The notes below the pieces were generated by a model. That model saw nothing but the letters and a program-made list of their open reading frames with translations. It was not told the DNA's origin and did no database searches. Positions 50,239 through 58,060 of a stretch of DNA of 64,000 nucleotides are shown piece after piece. The translations under genes were made by a program, and so were the position numbers. Numbering within the stretch: position 1 is the stretch's first letter; each line of letters begins with the position of its first letter. The stretch lies in NCBI RefSeq assembly GCF_042665095.1, contig NZ_JBHTBV010000009.1. One strand, given 5' to 3'. The DNA comes from Gordonibacter pamelaeae (lineage in GTDB: Bacteria; Actinomycetota; Coriobacteriia; Coriobacteriales; Eggerthellaceae).

Positions 50239-51261
50239 ATGCCGAAGACCAGCACGTGGATAGACCCGAGGATCGTCGACGAGATGATGGAGCGCTCGCG
50301 CATGGTCGCCGCGTCCCAGAGGAACGTCCGCTACCATCTTCGCCTATATGCCGACCACCTCGAGTCGCGGGGTGTCCCGTTCGAGGATGCCGGCGCCGAC
50401 GACGTCCTCCTCTTCTACGACGAAATGCGGGCATCGTATTCGAGCAGCACCGCCAGCCAAGCCCTCAACACCGTCAAGCGCCTGCACAGGTGGGTCAGCG
50501 AGGGGGAGGTGGAGAAGGCCGGGAAGGACGTCGCAGTGCCCAGCCGTGCGCCCGGAAAGGGGATGAGGAAGGCCCTTTCCCCCGCCGAGGCGCGCCTGGT
50601 GATGGCGGCGTGCGAAACGGACAGGGACGCGGCGCTCATAGGCGTCCTGATGGAGGGCGCCCTCAAGCCATGCGAGGCTCGCGCGGCAAACGTAGCGGAC
50701 GTGGCCTTCCTCGAGGACTGCGCCGTCGTGCTCGTGAACGCGTCCGACTCCAGGCCGGAATCCGTTCTGAGGCTCCCGAAACCTCCGGCCGACAAGCTGA
50801 AGAGGTATCTGGATGCCAGAAAGCCGCGATCTTCGGACGAGCCCCTGTTCGCGTCGGAGTCGACAAGGTCGTTCGGAGCCAGGCTTTCAGACAGGAGCAT
50901 CCGGGAGATCGTGCAGAGGGTGTTCTCGAGAGCCGGGATCCCAGGCACTGCGGGCGGCTACGACATGAGAAAGACGGCGCTGCTGCTGGCAAGGGAAGCT
51001 GGCGCCGACGACGAGGACCTGGTCAGGTTCGCGCGCCTCCGCAGCATGGCCACGGTAAGGGACGCCGATGGGCAGTACCGCTACGCTTCCGACGGCCCGC
51101 AGGAGCGCCTTTCGCGGGCCTTGGCGGGCTTCGAGCCCGAAGAGAGGAGCTGTCTCATGACCGCGTCTGCCGTGAGGGACCTGCTGGAGGGCTTCGGCGA
51201 CGAAGACCCCGTGATCATGTCGATCGACAAGCTCGGAAGGCTGGCCGTCGAAGGCGTGTGA
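50239..51261 (+). CDS. Degenerate tyrosine recombinase/integrase-like protein
   Basis: The N-terminal SAM-like core-binding domain (NVRYHLRLYADHLESRGVPFED; ALNTVKRLHRWV) and a C-terminal catalytic-like domain make a 340-residue protein of integrase layout. The first catalytic Arg is Lys (EGALKPCEARA), the HxLR box is YDMR, and the following LGH box is absent (FARLRSMATV); a Tyr remains in GQYRY. Most of the R-K-H-R-H-Y set is therefore missing. It is probably catalytically weak or a DNA-binding relic of the island. A promoter with a dyad lies just upstream. Confidence 0.7.
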   Translation: MPKTSTWIDPRIVDEMMERSRMVAASQRNVRYHLRLYADHLESRGVPFEDAGADDVLLFYDEMRASYSSSTASQALNTVKRLHRWVSEGEVEKAGKDVAVPSRAPGKGMRKALSPAEARLVMAACETDRDAALIGVLMEGALKPCEARAANVADVAFLEDCAVVLVNASDSRPESVLRLPKPPADKLKRYLDARKPRSSDEPLFASESTRSFGARLSDRSIREIVQRVFSRAGIPGTAGGYDMRKTALLLAREAGADDEDLVRFARLRSMATVRDADGQYRYASDGPQERLSRALAGFEPEERSCLMTASAVRDLLEGFGDEDPVIMSIDKLGRLAVEGV

Positions 51262-51336
51262 GCTCTGATGCCGGCGCCGGTTCTTCACTAGGGCCGAGCA
51301 GGTCGGCCGTCCCGTGCTTTTCCGGACTCCTTTGCT

Positions 51337-51350
51337 ATTGCGAGACTAAA
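51337..51350. repeat. Right-hand copy of the TTTAGTCTCGCAA element
   Basis: ATTGCGAGACTAAA is identical to 48694-48707 and is the reverse complement of the elements at 48563-48575 and 48607-48619. It lies 75 bases after the recombinase-like gene, where the right inverted repeat of an insertion element would be expected. Confidence 0.65.
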
Positions 51351-51454
51351 AGCGGAGTTTTTGCAAGTCAGATTTCAATTAGGGGTTGATCGGTGATGGT
51401 TGGCCGGTGATCGGTCGATGGTCGGTTGATAGGGATCGGGGATGCGGGGTTGTT

Positions 51455-52156
51455 ATGCTCGGCTATTATTTCAAAATATGGCAGAATATCGAAAGAGATG
51501 AGCGCGGCTCGATATGGCGGCGTTTTGCGACCAATGCACCGTTCTCTGCGAAGGTTTTCCTGATAGTGCTGATTCTGTGCCTGTTTGGCATTGCTGCTTC
51601 AACGCTGCTGCCGAGCGATTTTGCCTTTAACGTTCAAAGTGCCGTCTTGGCGTTCACGCTCGTTCTTTCCTTTTTCTATTCGATATTGTTGAACAGGCTC
51701 AAACGTAAAAGCGCGCTGGACGATCTCGGGAGCGCCATCGAGCAGGTTGAGCGGATCAGGCGAAAGTTCGTTGCCCAAACCGGCCTGACTCCCGATGCTC
51801 TCGGTTTCGTGCAGGAAGAAGCCCAGCGGTTCTTGCTGCTCCGGCGCGAGGCGCGCAAGACGTTCACCGACCGCGCGTATGCGGCGCTGGTGGTGGGTGT
51901 GTTCGTATCGTTTCTGATGAGGCTGGCAGATCCGTCAGGAGACTCCTCCAGCATGAGCCTTGCAGCGGCTCTTTTCGTGATAGTCGGGTTCGCGACGATC
52001 GTCCTCATGTCCCTAGCCGGCCCCTTGTGGGATTTGGCGGACCGGAAAAACGAAATGCCTGTCGAAAGCGTCGAGCTGTTCTCGAGAGACATCGAGCTAA
52101 TGATATTGATCGCGCGAGGCTGCAGGCCGCAGGCGAAAAGGATTCCAGCACCATAG
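51455..52156 (+). CDS. AT-richer four-helix membrane protein, unknown function
   Basis: This 233-residue protein has four hydrophobic segments: KVFLIVLILCLFGIAAS and VQSAVLAFTLVLSFFYSILL form one pair, YAALVVGVFVSFLMRLA and LAAALFVIVGFATIVLMSLA a second pair, with a charged coiled region (about residues 83-145) between. I recognise no family. The codon use is less GC-biased than its neighbours, suggesting transfer with the adjacent island. ATG 51455 is chosen because the region before it is low-complexity GGTGATCGG repeat; no strong ribosome site is visible. Confidence 0.55.
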   Translation: MLGYYFKIWQNIERDERGSIWRRFATNAPFSAKVFLIVLILCLFGIAASTLLPSDFAFNVQSAVLAFTLVLSFFYSILLNRLKRKSALDDLGSAIEQVERIRRKFVAQTGLTPDALGFVQEEAQRFLLLRREARKTFTDRAYAALVVGVFVSFLMRLADPSGDSSSMSLAAALFVIVGFATIVLMSLAGPLWDLADRKNEMPVESVELFSRDIELMILIARGCRPQAKRIPAP

Positions 52157-52219
52157 CCGCAGATGCTTGCTCCGCCCATATTCGCGCCAGGGCGCATTCG
52201 CCGTCAGGTTCCGATGGGC

Positions 52220-52254
52220 GAACGTTTCCGTTGATGCGTTGAACGGAAACGTTC
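52220..52254. promoter_or_regulatory. 13-bp perfect inverted repeat upstream of a small gene
   Basis: GAACGTTTCCGTT (52220-52232) and AACGGAAACGTTC (52242-52254) are exact complements around nine bases. TATAAT follows at 52278-52283. The dyad lies at the expected -35 and upstream region, so it could be an operator, or a terminator hairpin for the preceding gene, though no T-run follows. Confidence 0.6.
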
Positions 52255-52327
52255 TTAGGGAACGTCCCTCCCCTTTCTATAATGGGCTTGCGGAGCGGCA
52301 GGCGACGATCTTTAGGGGAGGTACCTT

Positions 52328-52561
52328 ATGAATCGCGAGGAGTTCATGGCTCTGGAATCACCGAAGAAGGCGGAGGAGCTGAACGGCTTCATCGAGGCGG
52401 GGATGAGCCAGAAGGAGGCCATGGCGCAGATCGGGGTCAGCTTGAAAGACCTCATGGCAGCGCAGGTGTTCTTCTCCAAGGGCGAGGGCAGGTTCGTGTC
52501 CAACGCGGTCGGCGGCTTCTCCAACTTCCACAGCGACACCACCGCGAAAGCAGCGAAGTAG
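52328..52561 (+). CDS. Small helical protein with HTH-like segment, unknown function
   Basis: This 77-residue protein contains AGMSQKEAMAQIGVSLKDLMA, which resembles a helix-turn-helix, followed by a Gly/Phe-rich region. GGGGAGG lies eight bases before the ATG and TATAAT about 45 bases before, so it looks well expressed. I recognise no family. The upstream 13-bp dyad may be its own operator. Confidence 0.6.
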   Translation: MNREEFMALESPKKAEELNGFIEAGMSQKEAMAQIGVSLKDLMAAQVFFSKGEGRFVSNAVGGFSNFHSDTTAKAAK

Positions 52562-52684
52562 GTCTGCAGGTCTGGACCATCGAAAGATGAAGGCGCACAG
52601 GCGGGTCGCAGCGTAGCGACCCGCCTGATGACGCATCGCCCCCTGCCCCGCCCAGCGGCAGACCCCGCTCCTTGGGCGGCGCGC

Positions 52685-53857
52685 CTAGCAGCGCACCCCG
52701 CTCGATTCCGCCTCGTCACCCTTCTTGACCAGGCTTTCCACGAAATCCGTGATCATGGCGGCAGACTGCCCGCACACGAAGATGCGCTCCCTGCCGTCGA
52801 CCGCCACCTCCCTGACGATGCCCGCGCGGGCCAGCTGCCTTATGGCCTCGTTGGTGGCACCGTAGCTCTTCCCGATCAGCTCGGCGGCGCGTATGGTGGA
52901 CAGCCCGGGGTTTCCCAGGAGCAGGTCGAGCAGCTTGTCCAGTGCGGAATGGGCCGGTATGCGCAGGTTCTGCGACCTCCATTTCGCGCTCAGCTTCTCA
53001 GCCTCGGCCAAGAACGAGTCCGCGACGACCACCGACAGGTACGTGTTCTGCGCATTGTAGACTGCCCAGTGCTCCCTTAGGTCCTCCCCCTTCCCCGGCG
53101 GGTGGTCGATGCGCGAGGAGTCCTTCAGCTTCCGACGGTATTCCCTCCCGATCGAGGCGCCCCAGCATATGGGCGCCATGTAGCCGCTCGCAAAAAGGCC
53201 GCGTCTGAACATGGGCATGAAGGCCAGTATCAACCCCGTCCGGTCGATCATCGTGTCGAACGGGACGATCCTCTCGAAAGCCCAGTGGATGATGGACGCC
53301 TGCCCGAGCGGCGAGTACGCCTCGCTGCTCGCAAAGGCGCAGAGGTCGCTGATTTCCAAAGGGATGGCGGTGGGGTCGGACCCTTTCTTGTGCGGCAGGA
53401 AGTTGCTCCTGAAGCCGTGGTAGCGGTTGTCGCCCGTCTTGCCGCTTAGGAGTATCTCGTGAAGGTGCAGGACGGTCTCCATGGTGATGGCGGCATCCTG
53501 CCTGCTCACAGCAGAAGCCCACTCTATGGCCTGCATATAGTGAATCGCCTGCAGGGCGGCGTTCAGGCAGTCGTCGGGGAGCCGGAACTCCGGCCTTTGC
53601 ATGCGTATGCCCTGCTCGGCATCGCCACGGTACTTCCCGTTCGACAGATCGAACGCAGTGATCAGGGGAACGGCCGGAAGCGTCATGTCGTGCGACATGC
53701 GTATGGCGAAGATGGCGTCGATAGCCAGCAGCGTGTCCTGCAGGTACTTGGCGCTGGGGCTGTGCGCGAGCCGTTCGCCGAACCGGATCAGCTCGGCCTC
53801 CGCCTTGTAGAACTCCGCCTGGGTCAAGGCCGAATAAGAGTAGCCGGAGTATCCCAT
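52685..53857 (-). CDS. Fic-domain protein with degenerate active-site motif and C-terminal winged helix
   Basis: The 390-residue protein has the Fic fold context (TVLHLHEILLSGK, YHGFRSNFLPHKK) and the segment IIHWAFERIVPFDTMIDRTG at about residues 185-205, where catalytic Fic proteins have HPFxDGNGR. Here the catalytic His is Val and the GNG is lost, so AMP transfer is unlikely. The C-terminal winged helix (ELIGKSYGATNEAIRQLARAGIV) suggests a regulator. ATG 53857 follows AGGGGTGAG. It is divergent from the molybdopterin oxidoreductase operon and could regulate it; this is only positional inference. Confidence 0.7.
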   Translation of the reverse strand: MGYSGYSYSALTQAEFYKAEAELIRFGERLAHSPSAKYLQDTLLAIDAIFAIRMSHDMTLPAVPLITAFDLSNGKYRGDAEQGIRMQRPEFRLPDDCLNAALQAIHYMQAIEWASAVSRQDAAITMETVLHLHEILLSGKTGDNRYHGFRSNFLPHKKGSDPTAIPLEISDLCAFASSEAYSPLGQASIIHWAFERIVPFDTMIDRTGLILAFMPMFRRGLFASGYMAPICWGASIGREYRRKLKDSSRIDHPPGKGEDLREHWAVYNAQNTYLSVVVADSFLAEAEKLSAKWRSQNLRIPAHSALDKLLDLLLGNPGLSTIRAAELIGKSYGATNEAIRQLARAGIVREVAVDGRERIFVCGQSAAMITDFVESLVKKGDEAESSGVRC

Positions 53858-54192
53858 CTCACCCCTGTCCTTCCCCTGAAAGCTCCCGGCCGGCAAAGGC
53901 GCCCGCCCTGCCCCGCGCCGGCGAACGACTTCCGCACCCGGCAACCTTTTGGCCGGCGTGCCGTATCCGGGAATTCTCCGTTCATTTTAGCATCTGGATT
54001 TTCCGGGTCGCCTCATCCTTCGCAATGGCGGGAATCCACAAAATTCGGGTCATGCGATATTCCCGAATAAGGGAAAAGCAGAAACTACCTTGCGAACCCC
54101 CTCCCATGCTCAGTAGCCTGCAGGCAAGCGGGTTGCGCCAACGGGCGCGAGCGCGTTCTTTCGAGCGAGTCGCTCAAACGAAAGGGGGCACG
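53858..54192. promoter_or_regulatory. 335-bp divergent control region of the molybdoenzyme operon
   Basis: No gene is seen. It contains the dyad ATTCGGG (54043-54049) and CCCGAAT (54062-54068) separated by 12 bases, and a further TTCCC-gaataa-GGGAA dyad overlapping its right arm. These could be regulator sites for the operon starting at 54193. A convincing -35/-10 pair was not identified. AAAGGGGGCACG precedes the ATG. Confidence 0.45.
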
Positions 54193-56691
54193 ATGTCAAG
54201 GGAATCGGTAGTCGAGAAACTAGGCGAGCGTCACGAAGGGGTCGACTTCTTCTACACCACCTGCCATAACAACGGCTGTTGGGACGCCACCTGCCTGATC
54301 AAGTGCAGCGTGAAGGATGGGAAGATCGTCGCCATCGAGCCCGACGACTCGGTCAATCCGGGTATCGCACGCGAGGATGACAACGAGGATGCCGTCCAGA
54401 CCGGCATGCTCCAGGCCCGCGCCTGTCCCATGGGCCATGCGTGGCGCCAGGAGCTCTACTCGGAGAACCGCCTGCTCTACCCCATGAAGCGCGTGGGCGG
54501 GAAAGGCTCCGGCAAGGGCCGTTTCGAGCGCATATCCTGGGACGAGGCGCTCGACACCATCGCAGGCAAGATGAAGCAGATGGCCGAGGAGAATCCCGAC
54601 AACCCCTGGCTGTACTACTGCTACTACGTGGCGTTCGAGAGCTCGGACTTCCCGTTCGCCTCCTATATGCCGGGCACCATCACCGGTTGGGGCGACCATT
54701 CCACCTCCGGCAGTGCCGCCGCCGAGGACTTCCACCTGGGCGTGCGCCTCACCGACTGCCTTATCAAGGGGACGTCCGACGCATTCCCCGGTTTCGAGGC
54801 CCCCGACCTGCTGAACTCCAAGCTCGTGGTGCTCTGGGGATTCGATCCCATGGTGTCGTGGTTCGGCCACGTGCCCTACTACATGAAGCTGGCCCAGGAG
54901 CGCGGCTGCAAGTTCATCCTCATCGACCCGGTGTACAACGTGAGCGCCGAGGCTCTGGGCGCCCAGTGGATACCCATCCGCCCCGGCACCGACACGGCGT
55001 TCGGCCTGGCCGTGGCCTACGTGCTCTACACCGAGGACCTCTACGACCACGAGTACGTGGCGCAGTGGGTGGAGCCCGAGGGCTTCGAGGAGTGGCGAAA
55101 GTACGTCGTCGGCGAGGTGGACGGCGTCGCGCACGACCCCGCATGGGCCGAGCCGATCACGGGCATCCCGGCCGAGACCATCGAGGCCTTCGCCCGCTAC
55201 TACGCCTCCATGAAGCCCGTCCACCTGCAGCAGATGTACGGCGTGTCCAAGCGCAACCTGGGCGACTACGCCGCCGCCGTGGCCATGCTCCTGCAGGCCA
55301 TGACCGGCAACCTGTCCATTCCCGGCGGCTGCGAGGGCGGCGGCGCCAACCTGGTGACCCAACCCCGCCTCTTCGCCCCCGTGCCTGATACCGGCCAGAT
55401 CAAGGGCGACGTGGTCAACCCCATCACCAATAACAACAACAAGGTGACCGAGGTCATGCACTGCCAGAAGCTCTACGCCGCCGGTGAGATCACCGAGGAC
55501 GAGTTCCGCCGCCGCATCGGCTGCCCGGCCGACAGCCCGCTGCCGAACCTGAAGATGGCCATCATCCCGAACAACTACATCAACAACCAGCATCACGTGT
55601 CCAAACGCATGCAGGGCTTCGCGGACATGGAGTTCTCCTGGGGCTGGCAGTACTTCCACGATCAGCCGTCCATCGAGTTCCTCGACATCGTGCTGCCCTC
55701 CCCCGTCATCCAGTTCGAGTCGACGGACATGCACTTCTTCGGCATCAACCGCTTCTGGAACTCGCCCTCCGGCATGATGAACTACTTCCTGTTCGCCGGC
55801 AAGGGCGTGAACCCTCCGGGCGAGGTCCGCTCGAAGGACTGGGTCTGGATGGAGCTGGCCCGCCGCCTCGGCTTCGCCGACAAGTACTGCCCGAAGATGC
55901 TCGACGTCACCGACTGGCACGACTGGGACGACCAGGTCATCGAGCGCATCTACAAGCCGGCCTACGAGAAGTGGGCCGAGGACGAGAACGGCCTTCTGGG
56001 TTACTACGAGATTGAGCCGCCCTCGTGGGAGGAGTTCCAGAAGCTGCCCATCGTCCGCGTTCCCGGCGAGCCGGGCGAGTGGTTCTACCCCTTCAAGAAC
56101 ACGGTCGAATGGGGCCGCTCGCCGTTCAAGACGCCGTCCGGCAAGATCGAGTTCGAGAGCTCCTACGTGAGGGACACCGACCTGACGAAGACCCGCTACG
56201 GCGGGCAGATGGATGCCTACCCGCGTTGGCAGCCCACCTACCAGGACCTACCCGCGAACGACAGCTACTACCACCCGTGGACGAGGAACTTCCCACTGTC
56301 CATGGTCACGCCGGTGTCCACGTACCGCCAGCACTCGTCCAACGACCAGAACCCCTGGCTCAAGGGCGACTGCTACGAGCACATGGTGCGCATGTCCCCC
56401 GCCGACGCCGCCGACCGCGGCATCAAGACGGGCGACCGCGTGCTGGTGTACAACCAGTTCGGCGAGGTGGAGATCACCGCGTACGTCTCCTCTAAGCTGC
56501 TTCCCGGCACCGTGTCCATCGGGCATGGCGAATGGTCCAAGTTCGACAACGTAAGGAAGTCCAAGCTCATGCCCTACGGCATCGACGAAGCCGGCAACTG
56601 CAACCTCCTCATCGGCGACACGCACCTGCCGCATGTGGTGGGCGCGCTGCTGACAGCCGGCCTCGTGGAGATCAGGAAGGTGGGAGAATAA
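54193..56691 (+). CDS. Molybdopterin (bis-MGD) oxidoreductase, catalytic subunit, cytoplasmic DMSO-reductase family
   Basis: The N-terminal 4Fe-4S motif is YTTCHNNGCWDATCLIKCSV with a further cysteine in ARACPMGHAWRQ, followed by the usual MGD-binding layout (GRFERISWDEALDTIAGKM; LVVLWGFDPMVS; ILIDPVYN; IRPGTDTAFGLAVAYVL) and the C-terminal cap (ADRGIKTGDRVLVYNQFGEV). A Ser-rich loop GDHSTSGS (167-174) may supply the Mo ligand. There is no Tat signal, so the 832-residue enzyme should be cytoplasmic, as in transhydroxylase-type members. The partner Fe-S subunit starts one base later, and an MFS carrier follows. The substrate is unknown; aromatic dehydroxylation or transhydroxylation is a hypothesis. 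Confidence 0.85.
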   Translation: MSRESVVEKLGERHEGVDFFYTTCHNNGCWDATCLIKCSVKDGKIVAIEPDDSVNPGIAREDDNEDAVQTGMLQARACPMGHAWRQELYSENRLLYPMKRVGGKGSGKGRFERISWDEALDTIAGKMKQMAEENPDNPWLYYCYYVAFESSDFPFASYMPGTITGWGDHSTSGSAAAEDFHLGVRLTDCLIKGTSDAFPGFEAPDLLNSKLVVLWGFDPMVSWFGHVPYYMKLAQERGCKFILIDPVYNVSAEALGAQWIPIRPGTDTAFGLAVAYVLYTEDLYDHEYVAQWVEPEGFEEWRKYVVGEVDGVAHDPAWAEPITGIPAETIEAFARYYASMKPVHLQQMYGVSKRNLGDYAAAVAMLLQAMTGNLSIPGGCEGGGANLVTQPRLFAPVPDTGQIKGDVVNPITNNNNKVTEVMHCQKLYAAGEITEDEFRRRIGCPADSPLPNLKMAIIPNNYINNQHHVSKRMQGFADMEFSWGWQYFHDQPSIEFLDIVLPSPVIQFESTDMHFFGINRFWNSPSGMMNYFLFAGKGVNPPGEVRSKDWVWMELARRLGFADKYCPKMLDVTDWHDWDDQVIERIYKPAYEKWAEDENGLLGYYEIEPPSWEEFQKLPIVRVPGEPGEWFYPFKNTVEWGRSPFKTPSGKIEFESSYVRDTDLTKTRYGGQMDAYPRWQPTYQDLPANDSYYHPWTRNFPLSMVTPVSTYRQHSSNDQNPWLKGDCYEHMVRMSPADAADRGIKTGDRVLVYNQFGEVEITAYVSSKLLPGTVSIGHGEWSKFDNVRKSKLMPYGIDEAGNCNLLIGDTHLPHVVGALLTAGLVEIRKVGE

Positions 56692-56692
56692 C

Positions 56693-57439
56693 ATGGCCCA
56701 GTACGGATTCTTCTTCGACCAGGGACGCTGCTACGGCTGCAAGGCCTGCTCGGTGGCCTGCAAGGACTGGTACGACATCGCCCCCGGCCCCGAGAAGTGG
56801 ATGAGCGTCTACATGTGGGAGAAAAACGCGTTCCCGCTCACGTCTATCGGCATCCTGGCCTTCAGCTGCGGCCATTGCGACAACCCCGTGTGCGTCTCCG
56901 CCTGCGAGCACGGCGCCATCTTCAAGGAGGACCGGTACGGTGCCGTGCTGGTTGACCAGGAGAAGTGCCAGGGCGACCGCAACTGCTTCCAGGCCTGCCC
57001 CTACGGCGCCCCGAAGTTCGCGAGCGACGAGCTCGGCACCAAGATGAGCAAATGCACCCTGTGCATCGACCGCTTGGAGAAGGGCCAGCTGCCCCTGTGC
57101 GTGGCCTCCTGCCCGATGCGCGCCCTGGACTTCGGCCCCATCGACGAGCTGGTGGAGAAGTACGGCGACGTCCGCAAGATAGAGACCATGCCCGACCCCG
57201 AGCTGACCATGCCCAACTGGGTCGCCAAGGCGAACCCGCCCAAGGAGCAGCTCATTCCCTACGATGCGGAGAAGGCCGTCCAGCTCACCAAGCGCCGCAC
57301 CGCCACCGACGACGTGTACGCGGGCGACTGCGGCAGCGTCACGGAGCTCGGCGGCGACGTCATGTGCCTCCGCGAGCTGCGCATGAAGAACGCCACTGCG
57401 GCCGAGGTCATGGCCGCCACGTCGAGCGACCAGGGCTAG
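56693..57439 (+). CDS. 4Fe-4S ferredoxin-type electron-transfer subunit (DmsB/NrfC-like)
   Basis: Four cluster motifs appear in order: CYGCKACSVACKD, CGHCDNPVCVSACEHGA, CQGDRNCFQACPYGAP and CTLCIDRLEKGQLPLCVASCP. This is the four-cluster layout of DmsB-type subunits; the 248-residue length is normal. It should pass electrons to the molybdoenzyme encoded one base upstream. No membrane anchor subunit (DmsC/NrfD) follows, which fits a soluble complex. A strong terminator lies just downstream. Confidence 0.92.
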   Translation: MAQYGFFFDQGRCYGCKACSVACKDWYDIAPGPEKWMSVYMWEKNAFPLTSIGILAFSCGHCDNPVCVSACEHGAIFKEDRYGAVLVDQEKCQGDRNCFQACPYGAPKFASDELGTKMSKCTLCIDRLEKGQLPLCVASCPMRALDFGPIDELVEKYGDVRKIETMPDPELTMPNWVAKANPPKEQLIPYDAEKAVQLTKRRTATDDVYAGDCGSVTELGGDVMCLRELRMKNATAAEVMAATSSDQG

Positions 57440-57459
57440 CGTCGGCGAGGCATCGCCTT

Positions 57460-57504
57460 GGGATGCGCGGCGACCAGGCTCGCACGCCGCGCATCCCGAT
57501 TTTT
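57460..57504 (+). terminator. Terminator after the molybdoenzyme Fe-S subunit
   Basis: GGGATGCGCGGCG (57460-57472) pairs perfectly with 57485-57497 around 12 bases and is followed by GATTTTTC. The 13-bp stem and T-run end the two-gene operon before the VOC gene. Confidence 0.9.
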
Positions 57505-57532
57505 CACCGAATGCATGCGAAGGAGGGGAACC

Positions 57533-57994
57533 ATGGAATCGGTCTTTCATCATGTGGGGATCTACTGCCGCGATATCGAGGAATCCATCGCGTTCTACGA
57601 GGATGTGCTCGGCTGCAGGCTCCTGTTCGAGTCGGACGCCCAGGAGGGCGACAAGCCGCTCAAGATGGCATGGCTCAAAAGAGGAGACCTCGTCTTCGAG
57701 CTGCTGGAATGCGAGGACAAGGCCACGTGCGAGGCCGCCGGGAGCTGCCTCAACCACGTGGCGCTGCGCGTGGACGACATGGACGGCTTCGTCGCGCATC
57801 TGGCCGAGCGGGGCGTCGCCGTCGAGGCGGGCCCGTTCGACCCGCCCCTGGAGTTCGACCGTCCTCTGGCAGGCGGCGACTCCGACGTTTTCGCCGTCTG
57901 CGGCGATGCCGGGGCGCAGCTGCGGATCATGTTCTTCCGCGGCCCCGGAGGGGAGCGCTTCGAAGCCGTCCAGGACAACATAAGGGCGCTCTAG
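57533..57994 (+). CDS. VOC-superfamily (glyoxalase-like) metalloprotein
   Basis: Two beta-alpha-beta-beta-beta modules are visible: FHHVGIYCRDIEESIAFYEDVLG and CLNHVALRVDDMDGFVAHLAERGV, with possible metal ligands His near residue 7, Glu in FELLE, and His in CLNHVAL. The 153-residue length is typical of lactoylglutathione lyase, dioxygenase or epimerase relatives. GAAGGAGGGG precedes the ATG. Its place between a molybdoenzyme and an MFS carrier suggests action on the same imported small molecule; the reaction is unknown. Confidence 0.8.
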   Translation: MESVFHHVGIYCRDIEESIAFYEDVLGCRLLFESDAQEGDKPLKMAWLKRGDLVFELLECEDKATCEAAGSCLNHVALRVDDMDGFVAHLAERGVAVEAGPFDPPLEFDRPLAGGDSDVFAVCGDAGAQLRIMFFRGPGGERFEAVQDNIRAL

Positions 57995-58060
57995 GCCGAA
58001 GGGGTTGCAAGGTTCCGGCCTGGGCTCGTGCATGCGAAACACCAAAGGAGGAGGTTCCTT

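Larger units (their letters stand above)
48496..51401. mobile_element. Putative 2.9-kb mobile island with 17-bp direct repeats
   Basis: GTTGATCGGTGATGGTT occurs at 48496-48512 and 51385-51401, and AAAAGCGGAG occurs near each (48525-48534 and 51348-51357). Between them lie the IS30-type transposase and the degenerate tyrosine recombinase. Inside the edges, TTTAGTCTCGCAA faces inward at the left (48563 or 48607) and inverted at the right (51337-51350), as terminal inverted repeats would. The exact boundaries are not certain. Confidence 0.55.
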
